A stretch of DNA of 64,000 nucleotides from Opeltia flavorubescens (GCA_000442125.1 KE546969.1:1798001-1862000), one strand, 5' to 3'; counted from the first letter of the stretch, positions 1 to 11,908 are shown. The notes: generated from the letters alone by a model not told the origin. A program made the numbers and translations.

Positions 1-640
1 GATACATAATGCAGGGATGCTGTACTTTTCGCCCAGAGCGTGGAGCGAAATGTAAACTCTCAGAATGTATTCAGGGTCGTCTGGGTCGACGAGCGCGGAA
101 GCACCGAAATCCGAGGTGAAGCATTGGTTGTACATGAAATCGATCATGAGGCTTACATAGTAAGGGTCATCTTTCGTTAGGTCAAGCTTCAATGTCGAGG
201 ATCCCTAGAAAGGATATTGTCCGTCAGCTTGACTTGAACGCGATTGATAACCGTAGCTTAGAATAGATTATGCATCGTATTACGTCTGCACCTATAGTAG
301 GGCATAGGACCGAACGTAACTGTCACATCATCCAAGATCGATACTACTCGTGGTAGGAGAGGGAATGAAAAACCAAAAATGTCTCATTCCGACTTACGTG
401 GCCGATCTTCGCCAAAGTTGTCTCGAAGAAGCTGGATTGAGAACACAATATGATCTTGTGGCATTTGAACTCGTGGCCAGAACAAACGATGGTAAGGTCA
501 GTGAATTGCTTTAAGTCATGATATCTGGGGATGATTAGATACTTTTTCAAAAAAAAAAACATGGGCAAGATCACCTACTTTTTGATATTTTGCAACACCG
601 TTTCTTGGTACTGCGTTCTCGTCAACAGCGCCCTCTGCAT
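1..640 (-). CDS. BTB/POZ domain protein, 3' part missing at window edge
   Basis: Likely substrate-adaptor-type BTB/POZ protein; the fold mediates dimerisation and cullin-3 or other protein contacts. Exons read on the minus strand as 640-579, 524-398 and 204-1 and beyond. The introns are 54 and 193 bases with GTAGGT and GTAAGT donors, and all phases match. The protein starts MQRALLTRTQ and contains the core BTB strand-helix pattern FTDLTIVCSGHEFKCHKIIL, followed by SSFFETTL and, in the last exon, LTKDDPYYVSLMIDFMY. The third exon is still open at base 1, so the C-terminal part is outside the window. The family is secure from the pattern; the particular function is unknown. Confidence 0.8.
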
Positions 641-1098
641 TGTAAGATATCTTTCTGCTTCTTGGGCTGAGATCATAAGTTGAAGACCAAGGCTAAGGAA
701 GGCAAGGATGGTGCTATTTCAATTGACAGTTATTGTTGTGATCGCGCGTAAGTATATTGTCTAAGTGGATAGCAATGTTGAGCTGTTCGTCAAGACAAGA
801 GACAGAATCAAATGGATGAATTTGAAGCAGCCTTTGTACCTTCCCTGAACTCGATAGCCTCGTAGCGAATATGGAAGTCGCGACCACCTTTGTTCATGTG
901 CTTCGAGGCCTGGTGTCACTGAACTAACTGAGCACTTTGTAATTAGATTGGCACTCGGGCAGATTCTTGACTTCCTGCTCCTCATGTAGGATTTCCTATA
1001 GGACCATCGGCCACGGAGGTTGCAATTCATCAGCCATATATCCTATTTGAAAGGTTACCGCTTTAAGGCGATCGTCATTTTCAGTCGGTGTCAAAGCC
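641..1098. other. Intergenic region, no gene seen
   Basis: Lies between the BTB gene start and the XRCC2-like stop, so it holds the BTB promoter and the 3' flank of the DNA-repair gene. The open frames here are short and show no family pattern. Confidence 0.5.
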
Positions 1099-2307
1099 TC
1101 AATTCTCAATATTGAAATGGACACCACTTGCGGTGACCTTAAAAGAGAAAGAGAGCTCCCCGTGATTCTCTAGGGCTTTGACGGCATTCCTCGTTTCCTC
1201 TCTCCAACCATCACTCTCTGACCAGTCCAATTGAGCAGAGAAAATGCATCTTTCAACGACTTCCCTTCGTTGATGGGCTTCTCTAGCTGCCTCTTCTACA
1301 CTCACACCAAGTGGGAATTTGCGGACTGAATCTCGCTGTACCAATAGCCTCAGAGTGACGAAGTTTTTCCAGGCGTTCGGAAGGTGTGATCGTAATGCGG
1401 GTACCACAAGCCCGTCAGAACGGGCATAAGCCATTGTGGATAATGCAGAGCTGGTTGCGATAATAAGGCAGCCGAATCTTGCCTGAAGTTNTCCAAGATG
1501 AGCCACCAATTCTCGGAAACGAACAGAAAGTAATGACGATTTCTGACATGTTTTGATCTCATTTGTCGGGTCTTCAGCGTCCTCCAAGCGGTCTTGCCAT
1601 AAGAAAGCATCTATGTGATGCAAGATGATGAGGCTCACTTGTCGGTTCGCAGAGAAATGAGAGGTTGTATTGAGGATATAGGACTCAAGGCTGGACATAG
1701 TTGCAAGCAGTGAAAGTGAAGATTGGGGACGAAAGATGTGCAAGTGCTCCAAAGAGCTTCGAACGAGCTTGGTGACCGTAGGAACTTGAGCAGGTTCAGA
1801 TAACTTACCGAAGCTTGACTGGACGTGATTTGTCATTATGGTTTGAAGTCGGAGCATTGAAATTCTGCTTCCCAGATCGAGCATGACGACTGCTGAGCTT
1901 TTACCTCCCATTTGGACACCATCGAGTTCCGACGGCAACAGTGCTAGACTGATGAGATGGTGGAGAAGCTGTGTCTTACCAGAGCATGGTGACACCCCGA
2001 CGAGTTCAAGTACAGGTGTTTGATTTGAGTTCGCAACGTTTCCTTGGCCGGTGATCGAGCCGTCATTCCTCGAAGGCGATATTTCTGACTTCAGGAATGC
2101 TTGGAGGATTCGATCGATGCTATGATAGCCAGTATATGGTCGGCTGTGATGGCTCGTACGCCCAGTACGTAGGGTGCGTAAGAGCTTGTCTCAAATCAGC
2201 CGAATCATCGGTAGACATCATCAACGCCATTTCAGCGTACATACTTCGTCAAGACCTTCCACTTTGACTTCCTGCAGAAGTCGTGCTCCTAGATTACCCG
2301 CGCTCAT
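1099..2307 (-). CDS. XRCC2-like RAD51 paralogue (DNA recombination and repair)
   Basis: RAD51-family ATPase expected to act in the nucleus in homologous recombination with other RAD51 paralogues. Exons 2307-2245 and 2184-1099; the 60-base intron starts GTATGT and is in phase 0. The product is 382 residues, with one ambiguous residue from the N at 1491. N-terminus MSAGNLGARLLQEVKVEGLD; a P-loop in ELVGVSPCSGKTQLLHHL near residue 80; a Walker B region SLIILHHIDAFLWQDR, whose aromatic-tryptophan-aspartate-arginine tail recalls the AFYWIDR motif of XRCC2. The Walker B acidic residue is replaced in the usual place (LHHID), as is common in divergent paralogues. It is divergent from Som1 with only 85 bases between the start codons. 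It could be another RAD51 paralogue, but XRCC2 fits best. Confidence 0.75.
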
Positions 2308-2392
2308 CTTGGTGTTCCTTCAACGGCGATAGCATATCTCATATCTGAAAGTATCCAATCACCATCTTCGCATTCTTACAGCTGCCGCCATT
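2308..2392. promoter_or_regulatory. Short bidirectional promoter between XRCC2-like gene and Som1
   Basis: Only 85 bases separate the two start codons, so both 5' untranslated regions and any promoter must overlap here or extend into the neighbouring first exons. No clear TATA box is visible. Confidence 0.5.
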
Positions 2393-2695
2393 ATGGCTCC
2401 TCCGATTGAAACCTTCCCTGCTTCACAATTGCCATCCAGAGTCCAATTCGCAGCGAACGGTAAGCGGCGGAAGGGAGATGAGATTAAGCTGGAAGATTGT
2501 GAATTGATGGAAATGGTACAATACTCATGCAAACTGGAGGGCGAGAAGAAGGATGTCGTGAGATGCCGGCCGATCGTCAAACTCTTTCGCAAGTAAAATT
2601 TACACCACTCTGCGTTCTAAATAACAATTTTCACTAATCTACGATCTAGGTGTGCTGGTGATTTGGTAGTTGAGACTACGGCATTGGAGGGATGA
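2393..2695 (+). CDS. som1: Som1, mitochondrial inner-membrane peptidase accessory protein
   Basis: Som1 is the small partner of the mitochondrial inner membrane peptidase (IMP) complex, which matures proteins of the intermembrane space. Exons 2393-2592 and 2650-2695, with a 57-base GTAAAA...CTAG intron. The product is 81 residues. The start MAPPIETFPASQLPSRVQ, the basic NGKRRKGD segment, the DCELMEMVQYSC block and the ending VVETTALEG match the fungal Som1 pattern closely. Four cysteines (residues 36, 46, 58 and 68) are spaced as in a twin-cysteine intermembrane-space protein. It is divergent from the XRCC2-like gene and convergent with TAF8. Confidence 0.88.
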
Positions 2696-2973
2696 GTTCA
2701 GGTTTGGAGAAGTTGCTTGGTCTTCTTTTTCATGTTCGGAAAGAAGTCCGGGTGAGAAAGATTCATACGCGATCATACACCTATTTCTCATTCTTTGGCA
2801 GGTCGAGAGACTATATAAATTTATGGCTAACATCTTCAAAAACATTCAACGCGTCCGAGGGTATCATGTCCACCTTTCCCAACGCCATGCATGCTATATG
2901 TTCCGCAATAGAATATTCTTGTAAGCTCCCAGAAGAACCATTGACTTATAGACGCAAATCCGTCCATGATAAG

Positions 2974-4021
2974 TCAAGTTGTACCGTTCTTCGCGTTCTG
3001 ACTGCGCTTTCGTTCTGGTACCTGCTTCCGCCAATACTTCTTATCTGCGTTGACAGCCGAGCTAATTCGTCCATAATCGGAGCTTCGTGCTTTGGACAAA
3101 CGGATCTCAGATTCCGGAAGATCCATGTCCATGCCATTTTCGTCAGGCGGATGCTCAGCAAGATATTGAGCGCCTGCAGCCTCCATGGTCTCCTTCCATA
3201 GCTCTTCTCTTTTCGTGCGTATTGACTTGACACCCTGTCTAGCTCCTGCAGACGGCGGCCGATATGCACCTTTTGCGCTGACGAGCCGCCTCAGCGCTTC
3301 CTCTCCTAATCTGCCCTCTTCAGTTACTCGCTCTCGTATTTTCCTCGGGTCTTCCTCGCGTTCTGGATACTCCGCAGTCGCTTTGTATGTGTGTCTCCCA
3401 GGAAAAGCCGGAAGATGAGAAGGGATATATGATCTATCTTGCTTGACCGAAGCATCATCTAGCATGGAGCTGAGGACTTGATGATCCTGCTGATCATCTT
3501 CTTCTGGAAGCTCATTTGGGAGCGCGATGCGCGTACGCCGTTTGGGAACAGGAGGTCGTAGATGAGGTAACAATGTCCTCAGGGACAATTGATGTGTGTG
3601 CAATGCTTGCAGGAAATCTTGAGGTGTTGCTTGCGTCCGGCGGCTTGAAAGCATGGACTGTCGCACTCCGGCTACAAGATGGTTCATATCTACCATTGTC
3701 AATATTAATACCAAAATAACATGATATCGGTGAGCGCATACACTCCTCGACGCTCATGCGGAAGCTCTGCAGCGCCAATGGCTCCGACGCCCCAAAGCCC
3801 ACGACGTCCAGCGCCAGGCTGATCGAGCGCATCAGCAAGGTTTCAACCCCTCCATCACTGACATTGCCATCTGTATCCTTCGATACACCATTGACATTCT
3901 CGCTGATCTCGTGATGAACTGAAGAGAGCTTATTCCGTTTTGTCGCAACGTTGTCGCCAAACCCAGCTGTGAATGAGGATCGCTTGACCGGCTGATGGTC
4001 ATCGAAAGCCATGGGAGCCAT
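2974..4021 (-). CDS. taf8: Transcription initiation factor TFIID subunit 8 (TAF8)
   Basis: Histone-fold subunit of the general transcription factor TFIID, which pairs with TAF10 and links to TAF2. Exons 4021-3742 and 3689-2974, with a 52-base GTATGC...GGTAG intron that splits a tyrosine codon. The product is 331 residues. An N-terminal histone-fold region spans roughly residues 65-130 (LQSFRMSVEE, QSMLSSRRTQATPQDFL). The TAF8 C-terminal signature follows: LPAFPGRHTYKATAEYPERE and DPRKIRERVTEEGRLGEEAL. The length is normal for fungal TAF8. It is convergent with Som1 and divergent from eIF2 beta, 271 bases apart. Confidence 0.9.
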
Positions 4022-4292
4022 AAGTGAGCTGGCTTCGAGAGGGAAAGGACCAAATCAGGAGCATAGATGCCATAGTCATGACATAGTAGTGGACTTCAAA
4101 TGCGAGACAGAAGTGAAGAATTAAGATTGATGGACTTCTCCCCAAGCCTGCCAAGACTGCCAAGCCTTCTGTGGCTAATGTTTGCAGAGCCGCATGACTC
4201 AATATGTAACTTACCTTTCGCAAAATCTTTTGTCTTTAGCAGCTGATACAGAGACTTTCACACAATACTAGCTCCTTCTTAAAACAGCCAGC

Positions 4293-5448
4293 ATGGCAGA
4301 TACAGTATGTCGCATCATATCGCGTCTTCTAATGTGCCACACTATCTATGAGCCGCTTGCTGATTGATGCTGTGTCCAAAACAGGAATCAGCAAGATCCC
4401 CGCGGAAGTCGGTGGCATTCTCCGAAGGTACTACAGTGGTTGATGGGAATGGCGATGTAACAAAAGTCAACGGTCACACTAGGAAGACGTCTGCTGAAAA
4501 TCATACACTGGGTATGTTGGCTAGCACTGTATTGAAATTACAAACAGCTAAGTCAAATAAGGATCGCCGGATACTCCAGCGACAGAAGACAAGGCGGTGG
4601 ACGAGGTGACCGATCTTTTCAAAGGCCTCGCCAAAAAGAAGAAGAGCAAGAAACCGAAAGATACTGAAGCAGCTGAAGGCGCCGATGATGCACCCCCTGC
4701 CGCGGATGGGGAGTTTGATGCTACTACATTGAAGAAGAAAAAGAAGAAGAAGACGCCCAAGGCGACGGGTGACGATGATTTCGAGGCCAAACTCGCTGAA
4801 AAAGGCTTGGGTGACGAGGGCGAGGGTGCGACCGCGAATCAACCCGTTGAAGAAGCCCCGCTTGAGGAGGGAGATTTCGAGAAGGGAACAGGCATCTGGG
4901 CCCATAATGCGACACAACCGATCAGTTACCCGCTCTTGTTGACTCGATTCTTCACTCTTCTGCACAGTCATCATCCGGACCTACTGTCGAGCGGATCAAA
5001 GAGCTACAAGATTCCACCACCTCAGTGTCTCCGAGAAGGCAATAAGAAAACGATTTTTGCAAATATCGCGGATATATGCAAGCGTATCAAGCGAACGGAT
5101 GAACATGTCACCCAATTTTTGTTTTCTGAATTGGGAACGAGTGGAAGTGTGGATGGCAGTCGACGATTGGTCATCAAAGGTCGTTTCCAACAGAAGCAAA
5201 TTGAAAACGTACTGAGAAGATATATTGGTGAGTCCTAGTCTACTTGGTATCGAAGATGAGCTGCTGACGATTGTCAAGTCGAATATGTGACTTGCAAAAC
5301 CTGCCGATCACCAGATACCGAACTAAACAAGGGAGAAAATCGGCTATACTTCGTCACATGCAACTCATGCAATAGTCGGCGAAGTGTTACGGCGATCAAA
5401 GTTGGTTTCACAGCTCAAGTGGGCAAAAGGAAGAGGCAACAGGTCTAA
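4293..5448 (+). CDS. Translation initiation factor eIF2 subunit beta
   Basis: Beta subunit of the eIF2 complex that brings initiator tRNA to the ribosome; it contacts eIF5 and eIF2B through lysine blocks. Exons 4293-4304, 4385-4511, 4562-5227 and 5279-5448. The introns are 80, 50 and 51 bases and the phases all fit, giving 324 residues. The first exon is only 12 bases and encodes MADT. Lysine blocks [11 protein letters not shown] and [11 protein letters not shown] are followed by the core ([16 protein letters not shown]-type loop [30 protein letters not shown]). A C-terminal zinc ribbon has CKTC and CNSC. This is the homologue of yeast SUI3. Confidence 0.95.
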
Positions 5449-6141
5449 GGGAGACTATCTTCATTGTTGCATTAGTTATTCAACTTACGCAGGATTGCAA
5501 TTCTTTCTGGGCTCTTGGGTTTGGTACTCTTGTCTATCAGGCTACTTTGCGGACCTTCATGTATTAAAGCACTACAGATGATTGCAATCTGATGGGCACG
5601 GTCCTTCTAGCTCTGTTGATGCATCTGCTTGCTTCTCCAAACGTCTGACCAGCGAGGAGCACAAAATTGGGTCTCAGGCGTTGAGTTGCGTATGAGATGC
5701 CTTTCAATAGAACAATGTGTTGTATCACGTGCTATTCTTGTCCCTCCCCAATATTTCGTGTCACGCCAGTCTCTAACCGCCAAGACTTAACCGCCGATGA
5801 TCTGGTTCCAGCCAGTAAGAGCATCGTTACACCGAGTCTGTCTAACAGCGCCGCATCTTGACAGCCGTTGGTGGAAGCCTAGTAGAGGACTTGCAGGTCA
5901 ATCGACTTCTACAGGCTGCAGCTCTTATTTTTAGTAGCTATACAATGCCTGCTTTAGATTCCCACCAAGCTATAACCAGACCTTGTCCCTGTCGATTGGC
6001 CATTTGCTGTTATCCTATATATGCCAATCTTCACTCTATAGTTTAGCCTATGGAATTTGAGGTGTCTCTCTGAACTGCTGAGTGTATTGTGACCGAAGCA
6101 AAACATCGTTTTAGCCTATATTTGAATATTCAATCTCAATC
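5449..6141. other. Intergenic region, no gene seen
   Basis: Same-direction spacer between eIF2 beta and the AIM24 family gene. The one open frame near 5858-6046 has no coding character. It presumably contains the AIM24 promoter. Confidence 0.5.
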
Positions 6142-7627
6142 ATGGCAGCCCCCCCACCAAGCTACGGACAAAGCACCCCTCCACCTCAAGGAGGATACTA
6201 TCCCCGTATGCTATCACAGGACAAGATATTGTTTATGTAGATCATGCTAACGGGCTTCTGAAGCTCCACCTGACAACCGCAATTACCCTCCACCTGGTCA
6301 GTCATTACTAGCCTCACCATGTTGCGAGACATCTATTGACAGCTTGCTAAGGTCAATCCTACCCACCTCCTCCCACTTCCCCAGGTTTCGCTCCACAGCA
6401 GTCATACCCTCCGCCTCCATCGAATCAACCTCCACCTGCCAGCCATGGCTCTTACCCACCTCCACCGCCTCAACAGCAGTATGCCAACAACGGTCCTCGA
6501 ACCTCGTTTCAACCTCCTCCGCAACAGCCCCAGACTCCACAACCACAACAGCAGCAACACAACACGCAGGAGACCTACCAAGAGCCCCCGCCGGCAGCAG
6601 GTCACGTAGGCGGTCATCCAACCTTCCAACAGCCGTCCATGACACCAGAAAAGCCATTGAACACAAACCAAGCGTCCCAAATGCCAGGAGGTGCACCGGC
6701 ACCAGGTCATTTCGTAGGGGCAATGGCAACGCAAGACGACATTGGGACGTTCAATGGTGGAAGCTACAGAATCAGCCACAGAGACAGCAATACCATCTTG
6801 ACACTACAACTGGCGATGGGCTGTCCTCTCAATGCAAAACCAGGTACATCCCCTCAAACAGCCTTCATGAAAAGATTCTTCCAACCCGTACAATCGTCAT
6901 CTGCTAATTCTGCCACACAACAACAGGTGTCATGATAGCCATGTCCCCCACCGTAACCCTTAAAGGTGCTGTCAAATTCTCCCTTAAGAAATTCGTCGCT
7001 GGGGGTGAAATGTCTACGTCCCAATATACTGGCCCTGGTGAACTCCTCCTTGCTCCTCCTTTCCTCGGCGATATCACGTCTTTGCGTCTGTCTGGCAGCG
7101 AGCAATGGAATGTTGGNAAAGATGCCTTCATAGCTTGCACGCAGGGTGTGGTGAAGGAGTATAAGAACCAGGGGTTCAGTAAGGCGATGTTTTCGGGTGA
7201 GGGGCTATTCGTGTACAAAATTAGTGGGATGGGGATACTATGGATTTCGAGCTTTGGTGCGATTGTGAGGAAAGATGTGAGTATTGCCTTTTCCCCTTCT
7301 TCCTCTATAGTGCTGCTTTGCCGTACAATCCTCTACTCCTTGCGAATCCCCGTTGTTTGGACATCTGCTATTGGGTAATTAGGCTGATGAGAATATATGT
7401 AATAGCTTCAAGACGGCGAGAAGTACATCATCGACAACGGCCACCTCATTGCTTGGAATTGCAAATACGTCATGGAGCGTGTCGCGAGCGGGGGTATCAT
7501 CTCCGGTATCAGCTCTGGAGAAGGTCTGGTGTGCAAATTCACAGGACCGGGCACGGTGTTCATTCAGACGAGAAACTTGGCGGCGTTCGCGATGTGTTTG
7601 GGTGCCGGTGGTTCTCATCAGAATTAG
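6142..7627 (+). CDS. AIM24 family protein with Pro/Gln-rich N-terminus
   Basis: Member of the AIM24/DUF124 beta-helical family, named for altered inheritance of mitochondria 24 in yeast; its biochemical role is unsettled. Exons 6142-6205, 6264-6296, 6352-6843, 6927-7276 and 7406-7627 give 386 residues with consistent phases; one residue is ambiguous (N at 7117). Residues 1-150 are a proline- and glutamine-rich, low-complexity stretch of PPPSYGQ and QSYPPPP type. The AIM24 domain follows: [51 protein letters not shown], then [19 protein letters not shown] and [16 protein letters not shown] near the end. No mitochondrial presequence is visible, so it may act in the cytosol. Confidence 0.88.
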
Positions 7628-8007
7628 GTCCGTATACTCTACACATCGTTTTGTCAGAGCTCAATCATGACGTATCTCATACCTTCATCGACGTCTACAT
7701 GCTTGCTTCAATTCACATATCACCGAATTCAGTAAGTAATTGTGAAGTCACTTGAAACGTTGCACATGACAATGACGTCTACTGGTTTGGGTCTCGCCAT
7801 ATGAATGGCATTCTTATACACCGACTACAAGTCCTTTCGCTACTTTCCTGTATCTTCTCCAAGTGCTGTTCCAACACTTTCCACTCCTTTGGATACTGCT
7901 CATTTGGACCGGCTTTAAGTCACTCTTTATTGAATCTTTTGCTTCCAATTGAGTTTGTCGGCCCAACTCCTTCCTTCTGTCACTAAAGCTGTAAACCGAC
8001 TACCGAA
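7628..8007. other. Intergenic region, no gene seen
   Basis: Spacer of 380 bases that should contain the 3' flank of the AIM24 family gene and the promoter of the MFS transporter. It is pyrimidine-rich close to the transporter start. Confidence 0.5.
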
Positions 8008-10371
8008 ATGCAGCCTAACAAACGACTCGAAGCGATCCTTGAAGGCAAATTCCTGTCATTACAATCCAGAAAATCGATAGACTCATCCAATGAGCTTGAT
8101 ACTGCTGATCAGAGACCATTTGTAGTTCCTCAGTATGACCCCCAAGGAAGCATCTACACGTCGAGGTACTCCAAGGATCTTGCTTCGACATTGCATTCGA
8201 GCGAGTTGAGTGATGCCGCTTCAGAGAAAAAGGATTTCTCTGTGAGGTATGATAGTAAGATGCCCACAGAGCCACATGTTACCTACTCCGGTCTTCCTAC
8301 ACCACTTCCTAATACACCACTTCCTCGCTACAACTATGAAAACACAGGGCTCGGAAGAAGTCCGACCAATCCACCGCCATATCTGTCACCCCGTCCTCGT
8401 CATCCTCGACCAGGTGCCACGATGGCAAGACGTAGCGCGATGAGGATCTCAAGACTCTCCATTACACCATCCATGGGATGTATGCCACCAGATCTCACTC
8501 GCCGTACGAATGTTAACATGGATGCCATCATATCTACCGAACCGGGGAAAATCTCACCAATGCATATTGTCAGACTCCCGAGCGAAAAGCCCGACCTCGG
8601 ACCCCCGGACGGAGGAACACTAGCATGGCTCATGGTTCTCGCCGGCTTCTTCGTCGTAATGGACGCACAGTAAGTCCCCCTCTATCCATCTCCCTCCGCC
8701 CTCCCTCCCTTCGCCATGTCTTTTACATATTACGAACGATAATAATCCCACGGAAAATTCAAACAGAGGTCTCAACCAATCCTACGGCATCTTCCAAGCC
8801 TACTACCAAACCACCCTCCTCCCCACCCACTCCCCCTCCTCCATCGCCTGGATCGGCTCCCTGCAGATCTTCCTCCTGTTCTTCATGTCCATCGTCGTGA
8901 GCGGGCAAATGGACAAAGGGCGTTTCCACCACTGCTTCAATGGCGGGAGCATCCTCTTTGTTGGGTGTGTCCTCGCTACGAGCTGGTGTAGCAAGTATTG
9001 GCATTTCTTGCTCGCGCAGGGGATTGGGACGGGGGTGGGGATGGGGTTGGTTTTTGGGGCGGGGGCGCAGGTGCTGTTTGGGTATTTTGAACGGAGGTTG
9101 GGGGTTGCGACGGGGGTTGCGAGTGCGGGGGGTGCGGTGGGGGGGATGGTGTTTCCGGCGGTTTGTGAACGGTTGATTGGGAGGATTGGGTTTGGGTGGA
9201 CTGTTAGAGGTGAGTTTGTGAGATGTTTATATCCTTGGTTTCCCCATTTCCCTTACCTCTTTCACACGGCCAGTTCTTCGACTTCTCCTTTCCTTCTCCT
9301 TTTTGTATCTCACTGTTGTTGATTAGATTACGAGGAATATTCACCAACCAGAAGAATTAATCATACCAAAATGAGTAGTAATCGCCCTCATCGTCCTCGT
9401 CACACTCATCCCAGCGAACATGATCGCCCGAGAACGACCCGGCAGCCAGAAGAAGCAGAAACCGCAAATGGATTGGACTGCATTCAGAGATATACCCTAC
9501 CTCCTCGTGACGGCGGGTCTGTTCTTCACTTTCTGGGGCGTCTATTTCGGCTTTTATTTCATCGTTACGTTCGCGCAGGAAACGCTCAATTTATCTCCTA
9601 CGGATGCGACGAATTTACTTATTTTGATGGTATGTTCAATTTTAATATATATATATATATCAACTCCTTCTTCACACCCCCTTGTTCTCCCCCTTCTCCC
9701 CTTTCCCCCTTTCCTCTGCTCCGAAAACCCAGAAAAAAAGATAAGACATGCTGAAAAAACATCAGAACGCAGCGAACCTCCCCGGCCGCTTCCTCCCCCC
9801 CCTCATCTCCGATTCCTGCCTCGGCCCCCTGAACACCCTCATCCCATGCACCTTCCTCACCTCCACCCTCCTCTTCCTCTGGCTCGGCTCCAGCACCAGC
9901 ACTTCCATCCACCTCCTGGCGTGCTTTTATGGATTTGCGGCCGCGGGCGTGCAGAGTCTTTATAATGCGACTGTTTGGGGGGTTGTTAGGGTGAGGGTTA
10001 TTAAGGGCTCTGAGTCATCTTTGAGCTCTGTGACGGGGAAGAGCGAGTATGATGAGAAACATCAGCAACGTCGTGATGACGATGACGGACCGATGATCTT
10101 CGATGAAGGCAAAGCGAGACTGAGGCTTGCGATGGTGTTTGTTATGATTGGGTTTGCGTGTTTGACCGGGGCGCCGCTTGGGGGTGTTTTATTAGATCGG
10201 GGGATGGTGGGCGGGACGAGGACGGGTGGTGGGAGTGGGAGTGGGATGGGGAGCGGAGCGAGGAGTTGGACGGGAGCGCAGGTTTTTGCGGGGACGAGTG
10301 TGGCTGTTGGAGGATGTGCACTTGTGGGTGCGAGGTGGGCGAAGGAGGGGTGGGGGAGTGGGAGGATGTGA
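8008..10371 (+). CDS. MFS transporter, monocarboxylate permease-like
   Basis: Membrane transporter of the monocarboxylate porter type of the major facilitator superfamily, probably in the plasma membrane; the substrate is unknown. Exons 8008-8669, 8767-9209, 9379-9629 and 9766-10371 give 653 residues in good phase. Residues 1-205 form a long hydrophilic cytosolic N-terminus. The MCT signature PPDGGTLAWLMVLAGFFVV opens the first helix. Later come GLNQSYGIFQAYYQ, QIFLLFFMSIVVSGQMDKGR and a glycine-rich helix pair. The exon 4 tail has an acidic loop (DDDDGPMIFDEGKARLRLA) before the last helices. The length exceeds the usual 450 because of the N-terminal extension. Two exons flip from C-rich to G-rich wobble use. 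Confidence 0.85.
9645..9660. repeat. AT dinucleotide microsatellite in an MFS intron
   Basis: Eight AT units in the third intron of the MFS gene, followed by a long C/T tract before the acceptor. Confidence 0.8.
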
Positions 10372-10701
10372 GATATTTATTGGGAATGGGAGGAGGAGGA
10401 GGAGGAGGAGGAGGAGGGTGAAAGATGGGATGTGGGAGTAGATGATGGGATGATATTGGGAAGGATTTGGGGGGTTTTCAATATTTGGATGCAGAGGATA
10501 GAAGTGTGAGAGTCATGAGATTTTTGAGCAATTGTTCAGAATATGGGTCCATGAAAATGAAATGATAATGAGTGGTGGATATCCTTGAAGCTGCCTGTTT
10601 TCATGACAAGTCTTGTTGCTATCGTTGGTTTTTTTTTTCTCGTGTTAGATCTTCATCCGAAGCATACACCTCGGCAAAATCCACCGCGAGAAATGTTCTT
10701 C
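10372..10701. other. Convergent 3' flank with AGG repeat
   Basis: Region between the MFS stop and the dehydrogenase stop. It contains an AGG trinucleotide run at about 10391-10417 and a T-run near 10630. No gene is seen. Confidence 0.6.
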
Positions 10702-11549
10702 TCAGTACATGTCCCACCCTCCACTGGCAGATATAGCCTGACCTGTAACCCATCTACTACCCTCTTCAGCCAGAAATGCCACAATCTGTGCTATATCGTC
10801 TGTCGTCCCCAACCGATGTTCAAACGGCGTCAGATTCTTTTGCATCTCCACTATCTCTGGTTGGATTTTCTCCATCAACAAATCTGTCTGCACTGGCCCT
10901 GGGTTGACAGTGTTGACCGTATGACCTTTATCACCAAGCTCTACAGCGAAAGCCCTTGACAAGCCCTCCAGAGCAGCCTTGGAGGAGGTGTAGAGCGGGT
11001 GGTCCTTGAAGCCGCGTCGAGCTCCGACAGATCCGATGTTGATGATGCGGGAGGATGGGCCGAGATGCGGTGCTACGGCTTGGATTAGGAATAGAGCAGC
11101 ACGGACGTTGAGATCGTAAACGTAGGAGAAGTCTTCAGGGGTGATCTCTTCGAAGGGTTTGGGCAGATCGGTTCCGGCGTTGTTGACCAAGATGTGAATC
11201 ACGGAGCTAAAGGCGGCCACTGTCTGTTTTACTATTTCCGCTGGTGATGAAAGCGAACGAAGGTCGGCCTTGATTTTGATGGCTTGCGAGCCGTTGTCAA
11301 GTTTCTCAATCTTCCGAAGGATTTCATCGAGACCTTTCTCGCTGCTGTCAGAGGTGTAGGTGATAGCGACCTGGTGAAGCGGATGAGCCGGACATCTTCA
11401 GTCTGTTGTTTACTGCTTGCCTTGGCCCCTCTTCTGGCCAATTCTTGAGCAATCTCAGCTCCAATACCACGTGAACCACCAGTGACGATAGCTACCTTGT
11501 CTCGGAGGCTGTCTGTTGGCGAAGGCATGACGGATAGCTGCGTACTCAT
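10702..11549 (-). CDS. Short-chain dehydrogenase/reductase (SDR), NAD(P)-dependent
   Basis: Classical SDR oxidoreductase, probably NADP-dependent and soluble; the substrate is unknown. Exons 11549-11421 and 11370-10702 give 265 residues. The cofactor motif TGGSRGIG lies at residues 23-30, NNAG near residue 100, and the catalytic Ser and YxxxK in GSVGARRG and YTSSKAALEG; NPGPVQTDLL follows. The single intron (50 bases) begins GCAAGC rather than GT and ends CCAG. This placement is forced by the frame, because only it restores VAITYTSDSSEKGL after the glycine-rich motif. Divergent from the SH3 gene. Confidence 0.88.
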
Positions 11550-11908
11550 CCAATTTCAGTGATAGGGCAGGTTGTAAAGCTTAGCCGCTTGACGAAGGGC
11601 TGCATGATTGACCTATCCATGTCTTTTGATCAATCCACGATGACCAATCTCGATATAGCAGGTTGACTCATAGGAACACTTATGATGTAGAGTAAGACGG
11701 GTTATGAAGCGGCTAAGAAGCGCCAAGCCTTGATCCAGAAAAGCGAGCGGACTTGGTCGGGATGAGGAAGGCGGTGCACTAAATCCATCAGACTAAGTCA
11801 GACTTCGCGACACAAGACAACCGTGGATGACTTGCACACGCTCTTTATCTTCCATATCGTAGCTCGGCATTTCTTACTCCTCTCATCACATCTTCAAGAG
11901 GAGCCAGG
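11550..11908. promoter_or_regulatory. Divergent intergenic promoter region (SDR / SH3 protein)
   Basis: 359 bases between two outward-facing start codons, so it should serve both genes. No specific binding site could be assigned. Confidence 0.4.

Noticed and set aside
761-1030. Minus-strand frame of 89 codons
   Set aside because: Basic, Ser-rich composition without family pattern; it lies in the gap between two solid genes.
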